Notes under the pieces: model-generated
The model's input: the letters and a program-made list of their open reading frames with translations, nothing else
The model's database searches: none
What the model was told of the DNA's origin: nothing
Translations under genes and position numbers: made by a program
Assembly: GCA_964035545.1 (NCBI GenBank)
Contig: OZ037768.1
Location: 14,634,175 to 14,694,174, forward strand
From: Bugula neritina
Taxonomy: Eukaryota > Bryozoa > Gymnolaemata > Cheilostomatida > Bugulidae
DNA length: 60,000 bases
Direction: 5' to 3'
In this document: in pieces, positions 41,401 through 58,250 of the stretch
Layout of the letters: every line of letters begins with the position of its first letter
Numbering within the stretch: the stretch's first letter is position 1

Positions 41401-44400
41401 TTGAAATACACTGTAACATATTGAAAAACACTGCAACACATTTAAATATACCGCAACGTACCGAAGTATATGGTAGCCAACTGAAATATACTGCGGCATA
41501 TTGAAATATACTGCAACATACTAAAATATGCTGTAACATACTGAAAGATACTGCAAGATACTGCAACATACTGAAACACATTGTAAGATACTGAAATACA
41601 CTGCAACATACTGCAACATACTGCAACATACTGCAACATACTGCAACATACTGCAACATACTGAAATACACTGTAACATATTGAAAAACACTGACACACA
41701 TTGAAATATACTGCAACATACTGAAACATACGGCAACATACTGAAATATACTGCGACACATTGAAATATACTGCAACATACTGAAATATGCTGTAGCATA
41801 CTGAAATACACTGCAACACACTGAATTATACTGTAATATACAGAACTTTACTGTAACATACTGAAATATACATCAACATACTGAAATGTACTGCAACATG
41901 CTGAAATATACTGCAACATACTGAAATACACTGTAACCCACTGAATTACACTGCAACATACTGAAATACACTGTTACACATTAAAATACACCGCAACACA
42001 CTGAAATATACTGAAACATACCGAAATATATGGTAACCTACTGAGACATGTTGCAAACCACTGAAACATACTGCAACATCCTGCAACAAAATGAAATTTA
42101 CTGTAACACACTGAAACAGAGTGCAAAATACTGAAACATACTGTAACATACTAAGACATACTGCAACATACTGAAATATAATGCAACATACTGAAATATG
42201 CTGTAACATACTGAAAGATACTGCAAGATACTGCAACATACTGAAACACATTGTAAGATACTGAAATACACTGCAACATACTGCAACATACTGCAACATA
42301 CTGCAACATACTGCAACATACTGAAATACACTGTAACATATTGAAAAACACTGACACACATTGAAATATACTGCAACATACTGAAACATACGGCAACATA
42401 CTGAAATATACTGCGACACATTGAAATATACTGCAACATACTGAAATATGCTGTAGCATACTGAAATACACTGCAACACACTGAAGTATACTGTAATATA
42501 CAGAACTTTACTGTAACATACTGAAATATACATCAACATACTGAAATGTACTGCAACATGCTGAAATATACTGCAAGATACTGAAATACACTGTAACATA
42601 CTGAATTACACTGCAACATACTGAAATACACTGTTACACATTAAAATACACTGCAACACACTGAAATATACTGAAACACACCGAATTATATGGCAACCTA
42701 CTGAAATATGTTGCAAACTACTGAAACATACTGCCACATCCTGCAACAAAACGAAATATACTGTAACACACTGAAACATACTGCAAAATACTGAAATTAA
42801 CTGTGACATACTAAGACATACTGCAACATACTGTAATATAATGCAACATACTGAAATATACTCCAACATACTAAAATACACTGCAACACACTGCAACATA
42901 CTGAAATATATTGTAACATATTGAAATACACTGCAACATACTGCAACATATCGAAATACACTGCAACACATCGGAATATTCTGCAACATACCGAAATATA
43001 TTGTAACCTACTGAATTATGTTACAAACTACTGAAATATACTGGAACATACTGCAACATAATGAAATATACTGCAACATACTGAAAGATACTGCAACATA
43101 CTGCGACATACTGAAGTACACTGCAACACATTGAAATATACTGCAACATACCGAAATATATGGTAACCTACGGAAACATGTTGCAAACCACTGAAACACA
43201 CTGCAACATACTGCACCATAATGAATTATACTGCAACATACTGAAAGATACTGCAACATGCTGCAACATACCGAAACACACTGTAGAATACTGAAATATA
43301 CTGCAACATACTGAAATATACTGCAAGATACTGCAACACACTGAAATACATAGTAAGATACTTAAATACACTGCAACATTCTACAAGATACTGCAACATA
43401 ATGAAATACACTGTAACATATTGAAAAACACTGCAACACATTGAAATATACCGCAACATACCGAAATATATGGTAAGCTACTGAAATATGTTTCAAACTA
43501 CTGAAATATACAGCAACATACTGAAGTACACCGTAACATACTGAAATACACTGCAACATACTGAAATACACTGTACCATATTGAAATACACTGCAACACA
43601 CTGAAATATACTGAAACATACTGAAATACATGGTAGCCTACTGAAATATGTTGCAAACCACTGAAACATACTGCAACATCCTGCAACAAAAAGATTTATA
43701 CGGTAACACACTGAAGCATACTGCAATATACTGAAATACACTGCAACACACTGCAACATACTGAAATATACTGTAACATATTGAATTACACTGCAACATA
43801 CTGCAACATATCGAAATACACTGCAACACATTGGAATATTCTGCAACATACCGAAATATATTGTAACCTACTGAATTATGTTACAAACTACTGAAATATA
43901 CTGGAACATACTGCAACATAATGAAATATACTGCGACATATTGAAATATACTGCAACATACTGAAATATATACCTAAAAATATTGAATTATACTGAAATA
44001 CACTGCAACATACTAAAATATAATGAAAAACACTGTAACATACTGAAATACACTGCAACACACTGAAGTACAATGTAATATACAGAAATGTGCTGTAAAA
44101 TACTGAAATATACTTCAATATACTGAAAAATACCTAAAAATCTTGAAACATATTGAAATACACGGAAACATTCTGAAATACACTGCAACACATTGGAATA
44201 TACTGCAACATACCGAAATATATGGTAACCTACTGAAATATGTTTCAAACTACTGAAATATACAGCAACATACTGAAATACACCGTAACATACTGAAATA
44301 CACTGCAACATACTGAAATACACTGTACCATATTGAAATACACTGCAACACACTGAAATATACTGAAACATACTGAAATACATGGTAGCCTACTGAAATA

Positions 44401-47400
44401 TGTTGCAAACCACTGAAACATACTGCAACATCCTGCAACAAAAAGATTTATACGGTAACACACTGAAGCATACTGCAATATACTGAAATACACTGTAACA
44501 TACTAAGGCATTCTGCAACATACCAAAAAATATGGTAACCTACCGAAATATGTTACAAACTACTGAAACATAATGCAAACTTCCTGCACCATAATGAAAT
44601 ATACTGCAACATACTGAATGATACTGCAACATACTGCAACATACTGAAATACACTGTAGAATACTGAAATTAACTGCAACATACTGAAATATACTGCAAG
44701 ATACTGCAACATACTGAAATACATTGTAAGATACCTAAATACACTGCAACATACTGCAACATACTGCAACATGTTGAAATACACTGTAACATATTGAAAA
44801 ACACTGCAACACATTTAAATATACCGCAACGTACCGAAGTATATGGTAGCCTACTGAAATATACTGCGGCATATTGAAATATACTGCAACATACTGAAAT
44901 ATGCTGTAACATACTGAAAGATACTGCAAGATACTGCAACATACTGAAACACATTGTAAGATACTGAAATACACTGCAACATACTGCAACATACTGCAAC
45001 ATACTGCAACATACTGAAATACACTGTAACATATTGAAAAACACTGACACACATTGAAATATACTGCAACATACTGAAACATACGGCAACATACTGAAAT
45101 ATACTGCGACACATTGAAATATACTGCAACATACTGAAATATGCTGTAGCATACTGAAATACACTGCAACACACTGAAATATACTGTAATATACAGAACT
45201 TTACTGTAACATACTGAAATATACATCAACATACTGAAATGTACTGCAACATGCTGAAATATACTGCAACATACTGAAATACACTGTAACATACTGAATT
45301 ACACTGCAACATACTGAAATACACTGTTACACATTAAAATACACCGCAACACACTGAAATATACTGAAACATACCGAAATATATGGTAACCTTCTGAGAC
45401 ATGTTGCAAACCACTGAAACATACTGCAACATCCTGCAACAAAATGAAATTTACTGTAACACACTGAAACAGAGTGCAAAATACTGAAACATACTGTAAC
45501 ATACTAAGACATACTGCGACATACTGAAATATAATGCAACATACTGAAATATACTTCAACATACTAAAATACACTGCAAAACACTGCAACATACTAAAAA
45601 ATACTGAAAAACACTGTAACATACTGAAACACACTGCAACACACTGAAGTATAATGTAATATACAGAAATGTGCTGTAAAATACTGAAATATACTTCAAC
45701 ATACTGAAAAATACCTAAAAATCTTGAAACATATTGAAATACACGGAAACATTGTGAAATACACTGCAACACATTGGAATATACTGCAACATACCGAAAT
45801 ATATGGTAACCTACTGAAATATGTTTCAAACTACTGAAATATACAGCAACATACTGAAATACACCGTAACATACTGAAATACACTGCAACATACTGAAAT
45901 ACACTGTACCATATTGAAATACACTGCAACACACTGAAATATACTGAAACATACTGAAATATATGGTAGCCTACTGAGGCACGTTGCAAACCACTGAAAC
46001 ATACTGCAACATACTGCGACAAAATGAATTATACTGTAACACACTGAAACATACCGCAAAATACTGGAATATACTGTAACATATTAGGACATACTGCAAC
46101 ATACTGAAATATAATGCAACTTACTGCAAGATGAAGAAATATACTGCAACATACTGCAACATACCGAAATACACTCTAACATACTGAAATATACTGCAAC
46201 ATACTGCAACATATTGAAATACACCGTAACATATTGAAAAACACTGCGACAAATTGAACTATACTGCAACATACTGAAACATACGGCAACATACTAAAAA
46301 AACTGCGACACATTGAGATATACTGCAACATACTGAAATATGCTGTAGCATACTGAAATACACTGCAAAGCACGGAAGTATACTGTAATATACAGAAATT
46401 TACTGTAACATACTGAAACATACATACACATACTGAAATGTACTGCAACATGCTGAAATAAACTGCAACATACTGAAATACACTGTAACATACTGAATTA
46501 CACTGCAACATACTGAAATACACTGTTACACATTAAAATACACTGCAACACACTGAAATATACTGAAACACACCGAATTATATGGTAACCTACTGAAATA
46601 TGTTGCAAACTACTGAAATATACTGCCACATCCTGCAACAAAATGAAATATACTGTAACACACTGAAACATACTGCAAAATACTGAAGTTAACTGTGACA
46701 TACTAAGACATACTGCAACATAATGAAATATAATGCAACATACTGAAATATACTCCAACATACTAAAATACACTGCAACACACTGCAACATACTGAAATA
46801 TACTGTAACATATTGAAATACACTGCAACATAATGCAACATATCGAAATACACTGCAACACATTGGAATATTCTGCAACATACCGAAATATATTGTAACC
46901 TACTGAATTATGTTACAAACTACTGAAATATACTGGAACATACTGCAACATAATGAAATATACTGCAACATACTGAAAGATACTGCATCATACTGCAACA
47001 TACTGAAGTACACTGCAACACATTGAAATATACTGCAACATACCGAAATATATTGTAACCTACGGAAACATGTTGCAAACCACTGAAACACACTGCAACA
47101 GACTGCGACAAAATGAATTATACTGTAACACACTGAAACATACCGCAAAATACTGAAATATACTGTAACATATTAAGAAATACTGCAACATACTGAAATA
47201 TAATGCAGCCTACTGCAACATAATGAAAGATACTGCAACATACTGCAACATACCGAAATACACTCTAACATACTGAAATATACTGCAACATACTGCAACA
47301 TATTGAAACACACCGTAACATATTGAAAAACACTGCGACAAATTGAACTATACTGCAACATACTGAAACATACGGCCACATACTGAAATATAATGCGACA

Positions 47401-50400
47401 CATTGAAATATACTGCAACATACTGAAATATACTGAAACATACTGAAATATATGGTAGCCTACTGAAATATGTTGCAAACCACTGAAACATACTGCAACA
47501 TCCTGCAACAAAATGATTTATACGGTAACACACTGAAGCATACTGCAATATACTGAAATACACTGTAACATACTAAGGCATTCTGCAACATACCGAAAAA
47601 TATGGTAACCTACCGAAATATGTTACAAACTACTGAAACATAATGCAAACTTCCTGCACCATAATGAAATATACTGCAACATCCTGAATGATACTGCAAC
47701 ATACTGCAACATACTGAAATACACTGTAGAATACTGAAATTAACTGCAACATACTGAAATATACTGCAAGATACTGCAACATACTGAAATACATTGTAAG
47801 ATACCTAAATACACTGCAACATACTGCAACATACTGCAACATGTTGAAATACACTGTAACATATTGAAAAACACTGCAACACATTTAAATATACCGCAAC
47901 GTACCGAAGTATATGGTAGCCTACTGAAATATACTGCGACATATTGAAATATACTGCAACATACTGAAATATGCTGTAACATACTAAGACATACTGCAAC
48001 ATACTGAAATATGATGCAACATACTGAAATATACTTCAACATACTAAAATACACTACAACACACTGCAACATAACGAAACATACTGCAACATACTGAAAT
48101 ACACTGTAACATACTGAATTACACTGCAACATACTGTAACATACTGAAGTCGACTGCAACACATTGAAATATGTTGCAACATACCGAATTATACTTCAAC
48201 ATACTAAAAAATACCGAAAAATATTGAAACATGCTGTAATACACTGTAACATACTGAAATACACTGTAACATATTGAAATACACTGCAACACACTGAAGT
48301 ATACTGAGATATACAGAAATGTATTGTAACATACTGAAACGTGCGGCAACATACTAAAATAAACTGCGACACATTAAAATATACTGCAACATACTAAAAT
48401 ATGCTGTAGCATATTGAAATACACTGCAAAACACGGAAGTATACTGTAATGTACAGAAATTCACTGTAACATACTGAAACATACGTCAACATACTGAAAT
48501 GTACTACAGAACACTGCAATATACTGAAACATACCGAAATATATGGTAACCTAATGAGGCACGTTGCAAACCACTGAAACATACTGCAACATACTGCGAC
48601 AAAATGAATTATACTGTAACACACTGAAACATACCGCAAAATACTGGAATATACTGTAACATATTAGGACATACTGCAACATACTGAAATATAATGCAAC
48701 TTACTGCAAGATAATAAAATATACTGCAACATACTGCAACATACCGAAATACACTCTAACATACTGAAATATACTGCAACATACTGCAACATATTGAAAT
48801 ACACCGTAACATATTGAAAAACACTGCGACAAATTGAACTACACTGCAACATACTGAAACATACGGCAACATACTAAAATAAACTGCGACACATTGAGAT
48901 ATACTGCAACATACTGAAACATGCTGTAGCATACTGAAATACACTGCAAAGCACGGAAGTATACTGTAATATACAGGAATTTACTGTAACATACTGAAAC
49001 ATACATACACATACTGAAATGTACTGCAACATGCTGAAATATACTGCAACATACTGAAATACACTGTAACATACTGAATTACACTGCAACATACTGAAAT
49101 ACACTGTTACACATTAAAATACACTGCAACACACTGAAATATACTGAAACACACCGAATTATATGGTAACCTACTGAAATATGTTGCAAACTACTGAAAC
49201 ATACTGCCACATCCTGCAACAAAATGAAATATACTGTAACACACTGAAACATACTTCAAAATACTGAAATTAACTGTGACATACTAAGACATACTGCAAC
49301 ATACTGAAATATAATGCAACATATTGAAATATACTCCAACATACTAAAATACACTGCAACACACTGCAACATACTGAAATATACTGTAACATATTGAAAT
49401 ACACTGCAACATACTGCAACATATCGAAATACACTGCAACACATTGGAATATTCTGCAACATACCGAAATGTATTGTAACCTACTGAATTATGTTACAAA
49501 CTACTGAAATATACTGGAACATACTGCAACATAATGAAATATACTGCAACATACTGAAAGATACTGCAACATACTGCAACATACTGAAGTACACTGCAAC
49601 ACATTGAAATATACTGCAACATACCGAAATATATGGTAACCTACGGAAACATGTTGCAAACCACTGAAACACACTGCAACAGACTGCGACAAAATGAATT
49701 ATACTGTAACACACTGAAACATACCGCAAAATACTGAAATATACTGTAACATATTAAGACATACTGCAACATACTGAAATATAATGCAGCTTAATGCAAC
49801 ATAATGAAAGATACTGCAACATACTGCAACATACCGAAATACACTCTAACATACTGAAATATACTGCAACATACTGCAACATATTGAAACACACCGTAAC
49901 GCATTGAAAAACACTGCGACAAATTGAACTATACTGCAACATACTGAAACATACGGCAACATACTGAAATATAATGCGACACATTGAAATATACTGCAAC
50001 ATACTGAAATATGCTGTAGCATACTGAAATACACTGCCACACACTGAAGTATACTGGGATATACAGAAATGTACTGTAACATACTGAAACATACGGCAAC
50101 GTACTAAAATAAACTGCGACACAATAAAATATACTGCAACATACTAAAATATGCTGTAGCATACTGAAATACACTGCAAAACACGGAAGTATACTGTAAT
50201 ATACCGAAATTTACTGTAACATACTTAAACATACGTCAACATACTGAAATGTACTACAGCACACTGCAATATACTGAAACATACCGAAATATATGGTAAC
50301 CTACTGAGAGACGTTGCAAACCACTGAAACATACTGCAACATCCTGCAACAAAATGAAATCTACTGTAACACACTGAAACAGAGTGCAAAATACTGAAAC

Positions 50401-52329
50401 ATACTGTAACATACTAAGACATACTGCAACATACTGAAATATAATGCAACATACTGAAATATACTTCAACCTACTAAAATACACTGCAAAACACTGCAAC
50501 ATACTGAAATATACTGAAAAACACTGTAACATATTGAAATACACCGCAACACATTGAAATATTCCGCAACATACCGAAATATATGGTAACCTAATGAAAT
50601 ATACTGTAACACGTTGAAGTACACTGCAACATACTGAAATACACTGCAACACACTAAATTATACTGTAATTTACACAAATGTACTGTAACATACTGAACA
50701 ATGCGGCAACATATTGAAATATACTGCAACACATTGAAATATGCTGCAACTTACTGAAATGCGCTGTAGCATACTGAAATACACTGCAACACACTGAAGT
50801 ATACTGTAATATACAGATATGTACTGTTAAATACTGAAATGTACTTCAACATACTGAAAAATACCTAAGAATATTGAAACATATTGAAATACACTGAAAC
50901 ATACTGAAATACACTGCAACACATTGGAATATACTGCAACATACCGAAATATATGGGAACCTACTGAAATATGTTGCAAACCACTGAAACATACTGCAAC
51001 ATCCTGCAACAAAATGAATTATACGGTAACACACTGAAGCATACTGCAATATACTGAAATACACTGTAACATACGAAGACATACTGCAACATACCGAAAA
51101 ATATGGTAACCTACTGAAAAATGTTACAAACTACCGAAACATACTGCAACATACTGCACCATGATGAATTATACTGCAACATACTGAAAGATACTGCAAC
51201 ATACTGCAACATACTGAAACACACTGTAGAATACTGAAATATACTGCAACATACTGAAGTATACTGCAAGATACTGCAACACACTGAAATACATTGTAAG
51301 ATACCTAAATACACTGCAACATTCTGCAAGATACTGCAACATATTGAAATACACTGTAACATATTGAAAAACACTGCAACACATTGAAATATACCGCAAC
51401 ATACCGAAGTATATGGTAGCCTACTGAAATATACTGCGACATATTGAAATATACTGCAACATACTGAAATGTGCTGTAGCATACTGAAATACACTGCAAC
51501 ACACTGAAGTATACTGTAATATACAGAAATGTACTGTAAAACACTGAAATATACTTCAACATACTGAAAACTACCTGAAAATAGTGAAACATACTGAAAT
51601 ACACTGTAACATACCGAAATACACTGCAACACATTGGAATATACTGCAACATACCGAAATATATGGTAACCTACTGAAATATGTTACAAACTACTGAAAC
51701 ATACTGCAACATACTGCAACATAATGAAATATACTGCAACATACTGAAAGATACTGCAAGATACTGCAACATACTGAAACACATTGTAAGATACTGAAAT
51801 ACACTGCAACATACTGCAACATACTGCAACATGCTGCAACATACTGAAATACACTGTAACATATTGAAAAACACTGACACACATTGAAATATACTGCAAC
51901 ATACTGAAACATACGGCAACATACTGAAATATCCTGCGACACATTGAAATATACTGCAACATACTGAAATATGCTGTAGCATACTGAAATACACTGCAAC
52001 ACACTGAAGTATACTGTAATATACAGAACTTTACTGTAACATACTGAAATATACATCAACATACTGAAATGTACTGCAACATGCTGAATTATACTGCAAC
52101 ATACTGAAATACACTGTAACATACTGAATTACACTGCAACATACTGAAATACACTGTTACACACTAAAATACACCGCAACACACTGAAATATACTGAAAC
52201 ATACCGAAATATATGGTAACCTACTGAGACATGTTGCAAACCACTGAAACATACTGCAACATCCTGCAACAAATTGAAATTTACTGTAACACACTGAAAC
52301 AGAGTGCAAAATACTGAAACATACTGTAA

Positions 52330-54590
52330 CATACTAAGACATACTGCAACATACTGAAATATAATGCAACATACTGAAATATACTTCAACATACTAAAAT
52401 ACACTGCAAAACACTGCAACATACTAAAATATACTGAAAAACACTGTAACATACTGAATTACACTGCAACACACTGAAGTATAATGTAATATACAGAAAT
52501 GTGCTGTAAAATACTGAAATATACTTTAACATACTGAAAAATACCTAAAAATCTTGAAACATATTGAAATACACGGAAACATTGTGAAATACACTGCAAC
52601 ACATTGGAATATACTGCAACATACCGAAATATATGGTAACCTACTGAAATATGTTTCAAACTACTGAAATATACAGCAACATACTGAAATACACCGTAAC
52701 ATACTGAAATACACTGCAACATACTGAAATACACTGTACCATATTGAAATACACTGCAACACACTGAAATATACTGAAACATACTGAAATACATGGTAGC
52801 CTACTGAAATATGTTGCAAACCACTGAAACATACTGCAACATCCTGCAACAAAAAGATTTATACGGTAACACCCTGAAGCATACTGCAATATACTGAAAT
52901 ACACTGTAACATACTAAGGCATTCTGCAACATACCGAAAAATATGGTAACCCACCGAAATATGTTACAAACTACTGTAACATAATGCAAACTTCCTGCAC
53001 CATAATGAAATATACTGCAACATGCTGAATGATACTGCAACATACTGCAACATACTGAAATACACTGTAGAATACTGAAATTAACTGCAACATACTGAAA
53101 TATACTGCAAGATACTGCAACATACTGAAATACATTGTAAGATACCTAAATACACTGCAACATACTGCAACATACTGCAACATGTTGAAATACACTGTAA
53201 CATATTGAAAAACACTGCAAGACATTAAAATATACCGCAACGTACCGAAGTATATGGTAGCCTACTGAAATATACTGCGACATATTGAAATATACTGCAA
53301 CATACTGAAATATGCTGTAACATACTGAAAGATACTGCAAGATACTGCAACATACCGAAATACACTCTAACATACTGAAATATACTGCAACATACTGCAA
53401 CATATTGAAACACACCGTAACACATTGAAAAACACTGCGACAAATTGAACTATACTGCAACATACTGAAACATACGGCAACATACTGAAATATAATGCGA
53501 CACATTGAAATATACTGCAACATACTGAAATATGCTGTAGCATACTGAAATACACTGCCACACACTGAAGTATACTGGGATATACAGAAATGTACTGTAA
53601 CATACTGAAACATACGGCAACGTACTAAAATAAACTGCGACACAATAAAATATACTGCAACATACTAAAATATGCTGTAGCATACTGAAATACACTGCAA
53701 AACACGGAAGTATACTGTAATATACCGAAATTTACTGTAACATACTGAAACATACGTCAACATACTGAAATGTACTACAGCACACTGCAATATACTGAAA
53801 CATACCGAAATATATGGTAACCTACTGAGAGACGTTGCAAACCACTGAAACATACTGCAACATCCTGCAACAAAATGAAATCTACTGTAACACACTGAAA
53901 CAGAGTGCAAAATACTGAAACATACTGTAACATACTAAGACATACTGCAACATACTGAAATATAATGCAACATACTGAAATATACTTCAACCTACTAAAA
54001 TACACTGCAAAACACTGCAACATACTGAAATATACTGAAAAACACTGTAACATATTGAAATACACTGCAACACATTGAAATATTCCGCAACATACCGAAA
54101 TATATGGTAACCTAATGAAATATACTGTAACACGTTGAAGTACACTGCAACATACTGAAATACACTGCAACACACTAAATTATACTGTAATTTACACAAA
54201 TGTACTGTAACATACTGAACAATGCGGCAACATATTGAAATATACTGCAACACATTGAAATATGCTGCAACTTACTGAAATGCGCTGTAGCATACTGAAA
54301 TACACTGCAACACACTGAAGTATACTGTAATATACAGAAATGTACTGTTAAATACTGAAATGTACTTCAACATACTGAGAAATACGTAAAAATATTGAAA
54401 CATATTGAAATACACTGAAACATACTGAAATACACTGCAACACATTGGAATATACTGCAACATACCGAAATATATGGGAACCTACTGAAATATGTTGCAA
54501 ACCACTGAAACATACTGCAACATCCTGCAACAAAATGAATTATACGGTAACACACTGAAGCATACTGCAATATACTGAAATACACTGTAA
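52330..54590. repeat. 2261-bp higher-order repeat, copy 1
   Basis: Matching points lie 2261 bases apart: 52904/55165, 53443/55704, 54173/56434, 54585/56846, and the marker at 52986/55247. The boundary is placed where the string around AAGACATACTGCAACATACT recurs (about 52339 and 54600) and is approximate. Confidence 0.8.
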
Positions 54591-56851
54591 CATACTAAGA
54601 CATACTGCAACATACTGAAATATAATGCAACATACTGAAATATACTTCAACATACTAAAATACACTGCAAAACACTGCAACATACTAAAATAGACTGAAA
54701 AACACTGTAACATACTGAATTACACTGCAACACACTGAAGTATAATGTAATATACAGAAATGGGCTGTAAAATACTGAAATATACTTCAACATACTGAAA
54801 AATACCTAAAAATCTTGAAACATATTGAAATACACGGAAACATTGTGAAATACACTGCAACACATTGGTATATACTGCAACATACCGAAATATATAGTAA
54901 CCTACTGTAATATGTTTCAAACTACTGAAATATACAGCAACATACTGAAATACACCGTAACATACTGAAATACACTGCAACATACTGAAATACACTGTAC
55001 CATATTGAAATACACTGCAACACACTGAAATATACTGAAACATACTGAAATACATGGTAGCCTACTGAAATATGTTGCAAACCACTGAAACATACTGCAA
55101 CATCCTGCAACAAAAAGATTTATACGGTAACACACTGAAGCATACTGCAATATACTGAAATACACTGTAACATACTAAGGCATTCTGCAACATACCGAAA
55201 AATATGGTAACCTACCGAAATATGTTACAAACTACTGTAACATAATGCAAACTTCCTGCACCATAATGAAATATACTGCAACATGCTGAATGATACTGCA
55301 ACATACTGCAACATACTGAAATACACTGTAGAATACTGAAATTAACTGCAACATACTGAAATATACTGCAAGATACTGCAACATACTGAAATACATTGTA
55401 AGATACCTAAATACACTGCAACATACTGCAACATACTGCAACATGTTGAAATACACTGTAACATATTGAAAAACACTGCAACACATTAAAATATACCGCA
55501 ACGTACCGAAGTATATGGTAGCCTACTGAAATATACTGCGACATATTGAAATATACTGCAACATACTGAAATATGCTGTAACATACTGAAAGATACTGCA
55601 AGATACTGCAACATACCGAAATACACTCTAACATACTGAAATATACTGCAACATACTGCAACATATTGAAACACACCGTAACACATTGAAAAACACTGCG
55701 ACAAATTGAACTATACTGCAACATACTGAAACATACGGCAACATACTGAAATATAATGCGACACATTGAAATATACTGCAACATACTGAAATATGCTGTA
55801 GCATACTGAAATACACTGCCACACACTGAAGTATACTGGGATATACAGAAATGTACTGTAACATACTGAAACATACGGCAACGTACTAAAATAAACTGCG
55901 ACACAATAAAATATACTGCAACATACTAAAATATGCTGTAGCATACTGAAATACACTGCAAAACATGGAAGTATACTGTAATATACCGAAATTTACTGTA
56001 ACATACTGAAACATACGTCAACATACTGAAATGTACTACAGCACACTGCAATATACTGAAACATACCGAAATATATGGTAACCTACTGAGAGACGTTGCA
56101 AACCACTGAAACATACTGCAACATCCTGCAACAAAATGAAATATACTGTAACACACTGAAACAGAGTGCAAAATACTGAAACATACTGTAACATACTAAG
56201 ACATACTGCAACATACTGAAATATAATGCAACATACTGAAATATACTTCAACCTACTAAAATACACTGCAAAACACTGCAACATACTGAAATATACTGAA
56301 AAACACTGTAACATATTGAAATACACTGCAACACATTGAAATATTCCGCAACATACCGAAATATATGGTAACCTAATGAAATATACTGTAACACGTTGAA
56401 GTACACTGCAACATACTGAAATACACTGCAACACACTAAATTATACTGTAATTTACACAAATGTACTGTAACATACTGAACAATGCGGCAACATATTGAA
56501 ATATACTGCAACACATTGAAATATGCTGCAACTTACTGAAATGCGCTGTAGCATACTGAAATACACTGCAACACACTGAAGTATACTGTAATATACAGAA
56601 ATGTACTGTTAAATACTGAAATGTACTTCAACATACTGAAAAATACGTAAAAATATTGAAACATATTGAAATACACTGAAACATACTGAAATACACTGCA
56701 ACACATTGGAATATACTGCAACATACCGAAATATATGGGAACCTACTGAAATATGTTGCAAACCACTGAAACATACTGCAACATCCTGCAACAAAATGTA
56801 TTATACGGTAACACACTGAAGCATACTGCAATATACTGAAATACACTGTAA
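54591..56851. repeat. 2261-bp higher-order repeat, copy 2
   Basis: Second tandem copy with scattered substitutions. The following partial copy (about 56860-58100) is shorter: its marker lies 2091 bases on (55247/57338), so about 170 bases were lost near 57.0 kb. Confidence 0.8.
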
Positions 56852-57960
56852 CATACTAAGACATACTGCAACATACCGAAAAATATGGTAACCTACTGAA
56901 ATATGTTACAAACTACCGAAACATACTGCAACATACTGCACCATGATGAATTATACTGCAACATACTGAATGATACTGCAACATACTGCAACATACTGAA
57001 ATACACTGTAGAATACTGAAATTAACTGCAACATACTGAAATACACCGTAACATACTGAAATACACTGCAACATACTGAAATACACTGTACCATATTGAA
57101 ATACACTGCAACACACTGAAATATACTGAAACATACTGAAATACATGGTAGCCTACTGAAATATGTTGCAAACCACTGAAACATACTGCAACATCCTGCA
57201 ACAAAAAGATTTATACGGTAACACACTGAAGCATACTGCAATATACTGAAATACACTGTAACATACTAAGGCATTCTGCAACATACCGAAAAATATGGTA
57301 ACCTACCGAAATATGTTACAAACTACTGTAACATAATGCAAACTTCCTGCACCAAAATGAAATATACTGCAACATGCTGATTGATACTGCAACATACTGC
57401 AACATACTGAAATACACTGTAGAATACTGAAATTAACTGCAACATACTGAAATATACTGCAAGATACTGCAACATACTGAAATACATTGTAAGATACCTA
57501 AATACACTGCAACATACTGCAACATACTGCAACATGTTGAAATACACTGTAACATATTGAAAAACACTGCAAGACATTAAAATATACCGCAACGTACCGA
57601 AGTATATGGTAGCCTACTGAAATATACTGCGACATATTGAAATATACTGCAACATACTGAAATATGCTGTAACATACTGAAAGATACTGCAAGATACTGC
57701 AACATACCGAAATACACTCTAACATACTGAAATATACTGCAACATACTGCAACATATTGAAACACACCGTAACACATTGAAAAACACTGCGACAAATTGA
57801 ACTATACTGCAACATACAGAAACATACGGCAACATACTGAAATATAATGCGACACATTGAAATATACTGCAACATACTGAAATATGCTGTAGCATACTGA
57901 AATACACTGCCACACACTGAAGTATACTGGGATATACAGAAATGTACTGTAACATACTGA

Positions 57961-58100
57961 AACATACTGCTACATACTGAAATACACGGTAACATACTGA
58001 AATACACTGCAACATACTGAAAGATACTGCAACATACTGAAACACACTGTAGAATACTGAAATATACTGCAAAATACTAAAATATACTGCAAGATACTGC
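57961..58100. repeat. 140/150-bp tandem duplication, unit 1
   Basis: A 14-decamer block holding the otherwise rare variants ACTGCTACAT and ACACGGTAAC, repeated directly after itself. Confidence 0.85.
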
Positions 58101-58250
58101 AACATACTGCTACATACTGAAATACACGGTAACATACTGAAATACACTGCAACATACTGAAAGATACTGCAACATACTGCAACATACTGAAACACACTGT
58201 AGAATACTGAAATATACTGCAAAATACTAAAATATACTGCAAGATACTGC
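58101..58250. repeat. 140/150-bp tandem duplication, unit 2
   Basis: Repeat of 57961-58100 with one additional AACATACTGC decamer (15 units rather than 14), which is single-unit slippage after the duplication. Confidence 0.85.
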
